Origin: Bacteroidota bacterium
GTDB lineage: Bacteria > Bacteroidota > Bacteroidia > Chitinophagales > Chitinophagaceae
Assembly: GCA_028877005.1 (NCBI GenBank)
Contig: JAGWPI010000033.1
Span: 1-5,787, forward strand
Direction: 5' to 3'
DNA: 5,787 bases
The notes beneath the pieces are model-generated. The model was not told the DNA's origin. It searched no databases and saw nothing but the letters and a program-made list of their open reading frames with translations. Made by a program: the position numbers and the translations under genes. Numbering within the stretch: the stretch's first letter is position 1; the number at the start of each line of letters is the position of its first letter. Shown piece by piece: positions 1 to 5,594 of this stretch.

Positions 1-1
1 A

Positions 2-343
2 CATTTATTATCACAAAAAGTTGCGCAAAGCCATGGAATAGATATAAGCCAGCACAAAGCCCGACAATTTACTGCAGAGGATATGCTTGATTACCAACTT
101 ATTTATGTAATGGATATGGATAATTACAAAGCCGTTGAACACATGAGCAAAAAATTATTCAATCCAGCAAAAACAAAACTGATTATGGATGAATTATTCC
201 CCAATTCGCACACAGAAGTACCTGACCCCTGGTTTGGTACAGAAAAAGATTTTATTCAAGTATACCAAATGTTAGATGCTGTTACCGATAGCATTATTCA
301 AAAATATGGTTCACCTACTATTTTAAACAACACTCATGAATAA
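2..343 (+). CDS. Low-molecular-weight protein tyrosine phosphatase, 3' part (5' end outside window)
   Basis: The frame is open from base 2 through the first ATG at 83, and the residues before that ATG (HGIDISQHKARQFTAED) already match the LMW-PTP family, so 83 is an internal Met and the gene is truncated by the window edge. The visible 113 residues contain the family's LIYVMDMDNY strand (residues 33-42 of the fragment) and the VPDPWFG motif (73-79), whose Asp75 is the expected general acid. The family is usually about 150-160 aa, so roughly 40 residues are missing, including the CX5R phosphate-binding loop; catalytic competence cannot be judged here. Family members are cytoplasmic enzymes that remove phosphate from phosphotyrosine; the substrate is unknown. 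The stop codon lies inside hisS (8-base overlap), which suggests co-transcription and perhaps coupled translation. Confidence 0.9.
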   Translation, partial: HLLSQKVAQSHGIDISQHKARQFTAEDMLDYQLIYVMDMDNYKAVEHMSKKLFNPAKTKLIMDELFPNSHTEVPDPWFGTEKDFIQVYQMLDAVTDSIIQKYGSPTILNNTHE

Positions 344-1718
344 ACCTTCCATACCACAAGGCACCCGCGATTTTAATGCGGCAACCATATACAAACGCAA
401 TTATATATTCAACACCATAAGGCAAGCTTTTCAATTGTATGGCTTTGAGCCCTTAGAAACCCCGGCCTTCGAAAATATAGATACCCTTATGGGCAAGTAT
501 GGAGAAGAAGGGGATAAACTTATATTCAAAATCCTGAATAATGGATTAGATAATCCCAATAAACATCTTGAAGTAACTGCTGCCTTTCAAAAAATACTAG
601 AAGGTAAACCCAATAAAACCATTACTGAAAGGGCGCTCCGCTACGATTTAACCATTCCTTTTGCCCGTTATGTGGCCATGAATCATGGTCAACTTACCTT
701 CCCTTTTAAACGTTATCAAATGCAGCCGGTGTGGCGTGCCGATAGACCGCAAAAAGGCCGATACCGTGAATTTTATCAGTGCGATGCAGATATTGTTGGC
801 AGTACTACACTAATGAATGAAGTTGAACTGGCGCATTTATATGCTCACGTATTTAATATGCTGAACTTACCCGTTACCATTAAAATGAATAACAGAAAAA
901 TATTAGCCGCTTTGGCCGATATATGCGGCGGCGCAGAAAAATTAACAGCTATTACCGTGGCTATTGATAAATTAGATAAAGTTGGTATTGATAAGGTAAA
1001 AGAGGAATTACAACAGCGCCTACTTACTGAATCACAAATTGAAACCATAGCTGATTTCTTAAAAATTAAGGGCACAAACGAGGAAAAACTACAAGCACTT
1101 ACCCAATCTATCGGTAACCATTCTTTGGGTAAAGAAGGGATTGCAGATTTACAGTTTATCTTACATCATCAAGACCCCACCAACCCATTACCTTTGGAAA
1201 TAGATGTAACTTTAGCCAGAGGATTAAATTACTATACAGGTACAATATTTGAAGTGAAAGCTACTGATTATAACATGGGTAGTATTGGTGGAGGTGGACG
1301 TTATGATAATTTAACCGAATTATTTGGCGTACCTAATATGCCGGGCGTTGGCATTTCATTTGGCGTAGATAGAATTTATGATGTGATGGAAGGCCTGGAT
1401 TTGTTTCCAAAACAATTAGTAAAAGGCACTGATGTATTGTTTTTTAATTTAGGACCGGAAGAAAGTAATCGAGCATTTAGTTTGTTACAAAATTTAAGGG
1501 CACAAAATATCAGTGGAGAATTATACCATGAAACTGCCAAATTAGATAAACAATTCAAATATGCAGAAAAAAAGGGTATAGCTGTTGTAGTAATTATAGG
1601 CAGCAAAGAATTAGCCAACAACAACTGCACGGTTAAACATTTAGCAACCGGCCAACAAAACACCATTCCTCAATCGGAGTTGGTTAATTACTTGGCAACT
1701 TTTGAATCAGGTTTATAA
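336..1718 (+). CDS. hisS: Histidyl-tRNA synthetase (HisRS)
   Basis: A 460-aa class II aminoacyl-tRNA synthetase that charges tRNA-His with histidine using ATP in the cytoplasm. Visible signatures in order: PQGTRDF (7-13); the motif 1 region YGFEPLETPAFE (35-46); LRYDLTIPFARY (101-112); motif 2 with its loop, VWRADRPQKGRYREFYQCD (132-150); the HisA histidine-binding motif LARGLNYYTGTIFE (293-306), whose Arg295 matches the catalytic Arg of the family; the glycine-rich GSIGGGGRYDNL (315-326); and motif 3 GVGISFGVDRI (337-347). The C-terminal part, from about residue 365, is the alpha/beta anticodon-binding domain. The YQCDADIVG wording is closer to archaeal/eukaryotic-type HisRS than to the E. 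coli enzyme, as I expect for Bacteroidota. Length is full and no key residue is missing. The ATG at 336 overlaps the end of the phosphatase gene, and a stem-loop follows the stop by about 20 nt. Confidence 0.98.
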   Translation: MNKPSIPQGTRDFNAATIYKRNYIFNTIRQAFQLYGFEPLETPAFENIDTLMGKYGEEGDKLIFKILNNGLDNPNKHLEVTAAFQKILEGKPNKTITERALRYDLTIPFARYVAMNHGQLTFPFKRYQMQPVWRADRPQKGRYREFYQCDADIVGSTTLMNEVELAHLYAHVFNMLNLPVTIKMNNRKILAALADICGGAEKLTAITVAIDKLDKVGIDKVKEELQQRLLTESQIETIADFLKIKGTNEEKLQALTQSIGNHSLGKEGIADLQFILHHQDPTNPLPLEIDVTLARGLNYYTGTIFEVKATDYNMGSIGGGGRYDNLTELFGVPNMPGVGISFGVDRIYDVMEGLDLFPKQLVKGTDVLFFNLGPEESNRAFSLLQNLRAQNISGELYHETAKLDKQFKYAEKKGIAVVVIIGSKELANNNCTVKHLATGQQNTIPQSELVNYLATFESGL

Positions 1719-1738
1719 CAACATTAAATATGCTAAAT

Positions 1739-1771
1739 AAAGGCTGTGCTTCGGTAACTCGCACAGCCTTT
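1739..1771. terminator. Bidirectional stem-loop terminator between convergent genes
   Basis: A perfect 11-bp stem, AAAGGCTGTGC (1739-1749) with GCACAGCCTTT (1761-1771), encloses an 11-nt loop. On the plus strand the stem ends in TTT followed by GTATTT; on the minus strand it ends in CCTTT followed by ATTTA. Both sides are therefore U-rich after the stem. It lies 20 nt after the hisS stop and 32 nt beyond the stop of the opposing gene, so it can end both transcripts. Confidence 0.85.
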
Positions 1772-1803
1772 GTATTTAAATCAACATTTGGTTACTCTAA
1801 CAT

Positions 1804-2232
1804 TTATTTGGAATGGGTAATATTTGCTTTTTTATCACTGTTGTACCATAAAGTAACAGATGGCGTAACTGCTTCCTTTTCTTCTTTTTTCCCTTCTAAA
1901 TGATAGCCCATGGCATCAATCACTACCATTTTCACTTTATTGTTTTCATCTCTTTTAAAAACAGCAGTACCCTGAAAAGAAACTAATGCAAATGAGTCTA
2001 CTCCTAACTTTTGCAGTACAGATGTGCCTGCATCTGAAATCATATTCAAGCCTGTACTATCTAATTTTACTTCTACAGCCTCTACCACACTGCCATCAGG
2101 AAAAGTGTATTTACCTATAAATGCAGTTACTGCAGTATCCTGAGTAGCAGGCGTTACAGTGTTGTTTGATTGCGCTTGTAAGCTACATATTGTGCCGGTA
2201 AGCAGGGCCAGCATGCAAACTAATTTTTTCAT
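1804..2232 (-). CDS. Small secreted protein, DUF3471-like, function unknown
   Basis: The protein has 142 residues from the ATG at 2232. A typical Sec signal peptide (MKK, then a hydrophobic stretch, about residues 4-18) ends in SLQA/QS, so signal peptidase I cleavage after residue 20 is likely and the protein should be periplasmic or secreted. There is no lipobox at the cleavage site. After a Thr/Asn/Gln-rich linker (21-36), the segment FIGKYTFPDGSVVEAVEV (38-55) and the following strands to about residue 116 resemble the small beta-sheet domain of DUF3471-type proteins ('G-Y-phi-phi-P-D-G'). This is a pattern match from memory, not a search. The C-terminal 20 residues are polar and Lys-rich. 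A longer reading from TTG at 2247 is possible, but that TTG falls inside the likely -7 promoter element, so I prefer the ATG. The gene stands alone on its strand, convergent with hisS and divergent from the lipoprotein gene. No function is assigned. Confidence 0.85.
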   Translation of the reverse strand: MKKLVCMLALLTGTICSLQAQSNNTVTPATQDTAVTAFIGKYTFPDGSVVEAVEVKLDSTGLNMISDAGTSVLQKLGVDSFALVSFQGTAVFKRDENNKVKMVVIDAMGYHLEGKKEEKEAVTPSVTLWYNSDKKANITHSK

Positions 2233-2244
2233 TTTTTTTGCTTT

Positions 2245-2271
2245 CAAGATACAGAAATATTAAATTCCAAA
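2245..2271 (-). promoter_or_regulatory. Putative promoter of the minus-strand secreted-protein gene
   Basis: Read on the minus strand, TTTG (2271-2268) is followed after 16 nt by TATCTTG (2251-2245), one base shorter than the Bacteroidota -7 consensus TAnnTTTG. Transcription starting a few bases downstream would leave a leader of only about 5-10 nt of A-rich sequence (GCAAAAAAA) before the ATG at 2232. The spacing is slightly short for the consensus, so this is tentative. Confidence 0.4.
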
Positions 2272-2372
2272 CAGTATTCACCTAAAAATAACAGTATAAC
2301 CATCAGGCTAATTGTACCTATCTTGGTAATCATGGCATGGTTTTTACTTTTCTCAGGTAAAAGTTTGTGCAC

Positions 2373-2780
2373 ATGAAATATCTTGCTATGCTTTGGTCTG
2401 TGCTGCTGCTGTTACAATCTTGCGCTCACCGAACCTTGCCTACAAAAAACAGCCATCCTACTACAGCAGCGGTTACGCCTCCTGCATCCGTTGCATTTAT
2501 TGTGGTGGATGGCATGGGCACTATTAAAACCCCTAAAAGCAAATTACCACCTTCTGTTGCGCAAAAAGTAAATTATACTTCCATTACCCGAGCATTTACC
2601 CCCAACCAACGTAAAAATCTGATGTACCGCTTCCATACCATTCCACCTAAAATTATTTATGTGTCACCTGCATTTACCCAACACTCTTTAAAAGGCACTT
2701 ATTGTGTGTATAAAAAACAGTTTTGGTACTGGCAGCAGGCAGATGGTTTGTTTTATTTAGATGCCACTTATTACAATTGA
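2373..2780 (+). CDS. Small lipoprotein of unknown function
   Basis: The protein has 135 residues from the ATG at 2373. The N-terminus MKYLAMLWSVLLLLQSC is a lipoprotein signal with lipobox LQSC; Cys17 should be lipidated. The residues after Cys (AHRTLP) lack the acidic run that directs some Bacteroidota lipoproteins to the cell surface, so a periplasm-facing location is more likely; this is an inference. A Thr/Pro-rich linker follows (about 21-40), then a short beta-like stretch VAFIVVDGMG (40-49), a basic middle, and an aromatic C-terminus rich in Tyr, Trp and Phe (about 110-135, including KKQFWYWQ). I recognise no family. A GTG at 2367 in the same frame would add only two residues. The gene diverges from the secreted-protein gene at 2232 across a 140-nt gap and stands 159 nt before ssb, so it is probably its own unit. 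Codon use looks native. Confidence 0.75.
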   Translation: MKYLAMLWSVLLLLQSCAHRTLPTKNSHPTTAAVTPPASVAFIVVDGMGTIKTPKSKLPPSVAQKVNYTSITRAFTPNQRKNLMYRFHTIPPKIIYVSPAFTQHSLKGTYCVYKKQFWYWQQADGLFYLDATYYN

Positions 2781-2858
2781 ATATGGAAAAAATGTATTTG
2801 TAGCTTAAAGAGCTGCTATTAAAAATTTAACAGACAAAAGTGTTTATAAAATAAATAA

Positions 2859-2890
2859 TTGTTTAATTTTAAAACGTTGTTGTATTTTTT
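2859..2890 (+). promoter_or_regulatory. Putative ssb promoter
   Basis: TTG (2859-2861) and, after 21 nt, TATTTTTT (2883-2890) match the Bacteroidota pattern TTG-N17-23-TAnnTTTG except for the final G. A start just downstream would give a leader of roughly 40 nt before ssb. The region is very AT-rich, which raises the chance of a false match. The rest of the 2781-2939 gap shows no gene and no convincing terminator. Confidence 0.3.
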
Positions 2891-2939
2891 TAACAATAAG
2901 ATTCATCAAATTATTGCACGTTTAATAAATAGTATAAGT

Positions 2940-3368
2940 ATGAGAGGCGTAAACAGAGTAATGCTTATTGGCAATTTGGGAAAAGACCCGGACTTACAGG
3001 TATTAGATGGCAATATTGGCGTGGCAAAATTTCCATTGGCTACTACAGAAACCTATAAAGATCGCAATGGCAAACTCGTTTCTCAAACCGAGTGGCATAC
3101 CGTAGTATTATGGCGTGGATTGGCCGATTTAGCGCAAAAATACCTACATAAAGGCAGTTTAATTTATGTTGAAGGTCGTTTGCGTACCCGCAGTTGGGAG
3201 GATAAAGAGGGCAATAAAAAGTTTGCTACCGAAGTAGTGGGCGATAACTTAATTATGCTTGATAAAAGGGCCGATGGCCATTCCGGCAATCATCCGGACA
3301 ATACAGAGGGTTATGGTGGTGATGATCTTCCTCCAATCATTGACCCTTCTGAAAATATGCCTTATTAA
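2940..3368 (+). CDS. ssb: Single-stranded DNA-binding protein (SSB)
   Basis: The protein has 142 residues. It coats single-stranded DNA in replication, repair and recombination, usually as a homotetramer of OB folds. The start MRGVNRVMLIGNLGKDPDLQ (1-20) is the classic SSB N-terminus. It is followed by VAKFPLATTETYKD (28-41), TEWHTVVLWRGLADLAQKYL (50-69), GSLIYVEGRLRTRSWED (72-88) and the last OB strand to about residue 107. The tail is short and polar (108-126). The frame is open upstream to a TTG at 2859, but those 27 extra residues do not resemble SSB, and the ATG at 2940 gives the family N-terminus. The C-terminus is unusual: instead of ending in the common DDLPF, it reads DDLPPIIDPSENMPY, so the acidic motif is internal (DDLP at 128-131) and the final residues are Pro-Tyr. 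The gene lies 82 nt before gldE, a neighbourhood known in gliding Bacteroidota. Confidence 0.96.
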   Translation: MRGVNRVMLIGNLGKDPDLQVLDGNIGVAKFPLATTETYKDRNGKLVSQTEWHTVVLWRGLADLAQKYLHKGSLIYVEGRLRTRSWEDKEGNKKFATEVVGDNLIMLDKRADGHSGNHPDNTEGYGGDDLPPIIDPSENMPY

Positions 3369-3388
3369 GTTTTCAACCATAAAATTGA

Positions 3389-3396
3389 TATTTTTG
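3389..3396 (+). promoter_or_regulatory. Putative -7 promoter element for gldE-gldD
   Basis: TATTTTTG is an exact match to the Bacteroidota -7 consensus TAnnTTTG and lies in the ssb-gldE gap, 54 nt before the gldE start. No good TTG -33 element is seen at the expected distance (only TTTT at 3370-3373), so the promoter may be weak or assisted. The leader would include the small inverted repeat CCTGT-A-ACAGG (3408-3418), which may be chance. If real, gldE-gldD can be expressed apart from ssb. Confidence 0.4.
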
Positions 3397-3450
3397 TACA
3401 TTCGGTGCCTGTAACAGGTAACTGCTATTTATTCATTAAAATAATTTATT

Positions 3451-4800
3451 TTGGATCATCACCCGGTATTTTTCACCTGTACAATTCTCAATGCCGCCAT
3501 TCCTCAGGGTAGTATCGCATTAATTATTTTATTGTTTGTTTTATTAATCCTTTCCTTTTTTGTAAGTGGTGCCGAAGCTGCGTTTTTTTCACTTAAACAA
3601 AAAGACATTAACCTAATAAAAACCAAGCAAAACCCCTCTTATAAAAAAATTGTTCATTTACTCTCCGAACCTAAAAAGTTGTTGGCATCCCTACTTATTG
3701 CCAATAGTTTTATTAATATTGCCATCATTATTATTTTTAATATAAGCATTGATCAATGGCTACTCAATTACCATCCTGCCTTTTTAATGACCAATGTATG
3801 GATTGAATTTTTAATTAAAGTGGTGATAGTAACGGCTGTTTTATTATTGTTTGGCGAAATAATGCCCAAAATATTGGGTACCCAAAACAATATTCGATTT
3901 GCAAAAGAGGTTGCCCCTTTAATTGAATTAATTCATTACTTGTGTAAACGCCTAAGTAATATACTGGTTAAGTATTCCGATATTATTGAAAAAAGATTGG
4001 CACAAAAAACGGGCAGCATTACCAGTGATGAGTTATACCATGCCATTGAAATTACCAAATCGGGCACCAATGAAAATGAAAAAAACATTTTAAAAGGCAT
4101 TATTAAATTTGGCAATATTACCGTAAAACAAATAATGAAAGCCCGTTTAGAGGTGCATGGTGTGGAATACAATACCCCATTTCAAGCATTATTACAATCT
4201 GTGGCAGATATGAGTTATAGCCGGGTTCCGGTATATAAAGAAGATTTGGATGAAGTAGTAGGCATTTTGCGTACCAAAGACCTATTACCTTTTTTAAATG
4301 AGCCAGATACCTTTAATTGGCATTCCCTTATTTCACCACCATATTTTGTGCATGAGCATAAAATGATTGAAGATTTGTTGCGTGAATTTCAAAGCAGACG
4401 AATTCACTTTGCCATTGTGGTAGATGAATTTGGCGGCACTAGTGGTATTGTTACTTTAGAAGATATATTAGAAGAAATTATTGGCGATATTAAAGATGAA
4501 TTTGATGAAGAAGAATATGGCTACCGAAAATTAGATGATTACAACTACATTTTTGAAGGTAAAATTATGATTAATGATGTTTGTAAAATTATGCAACTGC
4601 CAATTGATACTTTTGAAGCTTTAAAAGGAGAAAGTGATTCTTTGGCCGGTTTAGTATTAGAAATTGCCGGTGATATCCCTAGAAAAGGACAGGTTATATC
4701 TATACCGGGTTTTGATTTTATGATGCTGGAAGTAGAAAAAACCAGAATTAACAAAATTAAAGTAACCATTAGCAAAGTGGCAGAGGAACAATCCTTGTAG
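3451..4800 (+). CDS. gldE: Gliding motility-associated protein GldE (DUF21/CBS/CorC-type membrane protein)
   Basis: The 449-aa inner-membrane protein has the hemolysin C/CorC-like architecture of GldE. The DUF21/CNNM-type N-terminal domain has hydrophobic segments at about 21-45, 76-98 and 118-137, with the SGAEAAFFSL motif (39-48) and GEIMPK (135-140). A CBS pair follows: first repeat about 223-283 (MSYSRVPVY at 254-262, VVGILRTKDLL at 269-279), second about 291-345 with the hallmark DEFGGTSGIVTLEDILEEII (325-344). The C-terminal CorC_HlyC domain is about 358-440. In Flavobacterium, GldE is linked to gliding and is thought to support GldD; its biochemical role is not established, and related CNNM/CorC proteins handle divalent cations. 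The only plausible start is TTG at 3451, because an in-frame stop lies at 3442-3444 and the first in-frame ATG is at about residue 113. The resulting 'MD' start suits the family. gldD follows after 27 nt. Confidence 0.93.
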   Translation: MDHHPVFFTCTILNAAIPQGSIALIILLFVLLILSFFVSGAEAAFFSLKQKDINLIKTKQNPSYKKIVHLLSEPKKLLASLLIANSFINIAIIIIFNISIDQWLLNYHPAFLMTNVWIEFLIKVVIVTAVLLLFGEIMPKILGTQNNIRFAKEVAPLIELIHYLCKRLSNILVKYSDIIEKRLAQKTGSITSDELYHAIEITKSGTNENEKNILKGIIKFGNITVKQIMKARLEVHGVEYNTPFQALLQSVADMSYSRVPVYKEDLDEVVGILRTKDLLPFLNEPDTFNWHSLISPPYFVHEHKMIEDLLREFQSRRIHFAIVVDEFGGTSGIVTLEDILEEIIGDIKDEFDEEEYGYRKLDDYNYIFEGKIMINDVCKIMQLPIDTFEALKGESDSLAGLVLEIAGDIPRKGQVISIPGFDFMMLEVEKTRINKIKVTISKVAEEQSL

Positions 4801-4827
4801 TTTTATCATCTGAATATAACCTATTAC

Positions 4828-5424
4828 ATGCAATTTATTAAAGTACATAAAGCCACTATTGTTATTTGTTTAGCTATAATAGCTTTTGCCTGTAATTCCC
4901 CATTTGTGCCTAAGCCTAGAGGATACTATAAAATTAATTTTCCACAACACCAATACCAAACTTTTAATCAACCCGGCTATCCTTACACTTTTGAATACCC
5001 CATTTATGCAAAGGTGGTAAAAGACTCTACTTTCTTTGGTGGAAAAACAGAAAATCCTTGGTGGATTAATATAGACTTTCCCCAATTTGATGGACGCATT
5101 TACATTAGTTATAAAGCTATTGGAACCAATAGCTTTCAAAAATTGGTGAATGATGCCTTTACCCTTACCAACAAACATAGCGAAAAAGCCTATTCTATTG
5201 ATGATTCACTCATGCTAACTCCCAATGGGGTGCATGGCATATTTTTTAAAGTGGGGGGCAATGTAGCTACTGCCAATCAGTTTTTTTTAACAGATTCAAC
5301 CCACCATTTTTTAAGAGGTGCTTTGTATTTTGATGCCACACCTAATCAAGATTCCTTGGCACCGGTTAACCAATTCCTGGTAAAAGATATGAAACACCTT
5401 ATTAATAGTTTTAAATGGAAATAG
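4828..5424 (+). CDS. gldD: Gliding motility lipoprotein GldD
   Basis: The protein has 198 residues. GldD is a cell-envelope lipoprotein required for gliding in Flavobacterium and counted among the gliding/type IX secretion-associated proteins; its molecular action is not known. The N-terminus is a lipoprotein signal with a hydrophobic run ending in IAFAC, making Cys22 the likely lipidated residue. The mature part shows recognisable GldD wording: PKPRGYYKINFP (28-39), YPYTFEYPIYAKV (51-63), NPWWINIDFPQFDGRIYISY (76-95), GGNVATANQFFLTDSTHHFL (143-162) and RGALYFDATPNQDSL (163-177). Length is normal for the family and the gene is intact. It begins 27 nt after gldE, with no promoter-like site between, so the two are probably co-transcribed and work together at the envelope. 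A perfect 24-nt palindrome lies within the coding sequence (5113-5136) and another starts 2 nt after the stop codon. Confidence 0.95.
   Translation: MQFIKVHKATIVICLAIIAFACNSPFVPKPRGYYKINFPQHQYQTFNQPGYPYTFEYPIYAKVVKDSTFFGGKTENPWWINIDFPQFDGRIYISYKAIGTNSFQKLVNDAFTLTNKHSEKAYSIDDSLMLTPNGVHGIFFKVGGNVATANQFFLTDSTHHFLRGALYFDATPNQDSLAPVNQFLVKDMKHLINSFKWK
5113..5136. repeat. Perfect 24-nt inverted repeat inside gldD
   Basis: AAAGCTATTGG (5113-5123) and CCAATAGCTTT (5126-5136) are exact reverse complements separated by AA. The stretch encodes K-A-I-G-T-N-S-F of GldD. It could form a hairpin in the mRNA, but no T-run follows, so it does not look like a terminator. It may be chance in AT-rich coding DNA. 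Confidence 0.7.
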
Positions 5425-5426
5425 TT

Positions 5427-5450
5427 TTAATGTATGTTTACATACATTAA
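5427..5450. repeat. Perfect 24-nt inverted repeat just after gldD
   Basis: TTAATGTATGT (5427-5437) and ACATACATTAA (5440-5450) are exact reverse complements around a TT centre. It begins 2 nt after the gldD stop. It may end or protect the gldE-gldD mRNA, but the stem is almost all A/T and is followed by GCACAAAAAA on the plus strand, not a T-run. It is therefore a poor classical intrinsic terminator; a protein-binding site is an alternative. Confidence 0.6.
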
Positions 5451-5568
5451 GCACAAAAAATTTAATAAAATAAAAACCATACCCACAATTACAAACACCA
5501 ATATTTTCTACTATCATTACTTATACTAAACCTACAACCACAAATCCAATACCTGCAATTATCCCCAT
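5427..5568 (-). pseudogene. Possible broken gene for a two-helix membrane peptide
   Basis: On the minus strand, ATG at 5568 opens MGIIAGIGFVVVGLV and then meets TAA (5523-5521). In a second frame (5524-5504) the next bases read ISNDSRK, a polar turn. In the third frame (5504-5427) they read ILVFVIVGMVFILLNFLCL, then M-Y-V-N-I-H and TAA. Joined, the three pieces make a roughly 47-residue hydrophobic-turn-hydrophobic hairpin. One added base at each junction would restore a single frame; the second junction is an AAAA run. A promoter-like site lies 27 nt upstream of the ATG. This reading needs two frame changes and is tentative: it could be a decayed gene, homopolymer indel errors, or hydrophobic-looking noncoding AT-rich DNA. 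No family is recognised. Confidence 0.3.
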
Positions 5569-5594
5569 TTTAAAATTAGCAGTTGTAAAAATAT

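Noticed and set aside
845..1075. Minus-strand open frame of 76 codons inside hisS
   Set aside because: It lies antisense within a fully conserved synthetase gene, with no recognisable motifs and no promoter-like site.
1212..1254. Asn in place of Asp in the HisRS motif RGL(D/N)YY
   Set aside because: I recall RGLNYY as common in Bacteroidota HisRS, so it does not indicate a defective enzyme.
1376..1666. Minus-strand open frame of 96 codons inside the hisS C-terminus
   Set aside because: It is antisense to the anticodon-binding domain; its Ser/Leu-rich composition is typical of a shadow frame.
2319..2326. TATCTTGG as a promoter for the lipoprotein gene
   Set aside because: The -7 match is imperfect and there is no TTG at a suitable distance upstream.
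2383..2571. Plus-strand 62-codon frame overlapping the lipoprotein gene
   Set aside because: Its Leu/Cys/His-rich composition comes from reading the lipoprotein signal out of frame; the lipoprotein frame has a clear lipobox and is longer.
2800..2819. Possible hairpin terminator after the lipoprotein gene (TAGC ... GCTA)
   Set aside because: The pairing is only about four bases with a long loop and no T-run follows.
2859..2939. N-terminal extension of SSB from TTG at 2859
   Set aside because: The 27 extra residues do not resemble SSB, and MRGVNRVMLIGNLG from 2940 is the family N-terminus.
3936..4172. Minus-strand open frame inside gldE
   Set aside because: It is antisense to the well-conserved linker and CBS region of GldE and has no independent support. 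The same applies to the minus-strand frames at 4545-4775 and 4657-4848.
4870..5178. Minus-strand 102-codon frame inside gldD
   Set aside because: It covers most of gldD, whose plus-strand frame is clearly recognisable; no motif or start signal supports the antisense reading.
5311..5517. Minus-strand 68-codon frame overlapping the gldD 3' end
   Set aside because: Most of it is antisense to gldD. The hydrophobic pattern past the gene is stronger in another frame, so this frame as a whole does not look like a protein.
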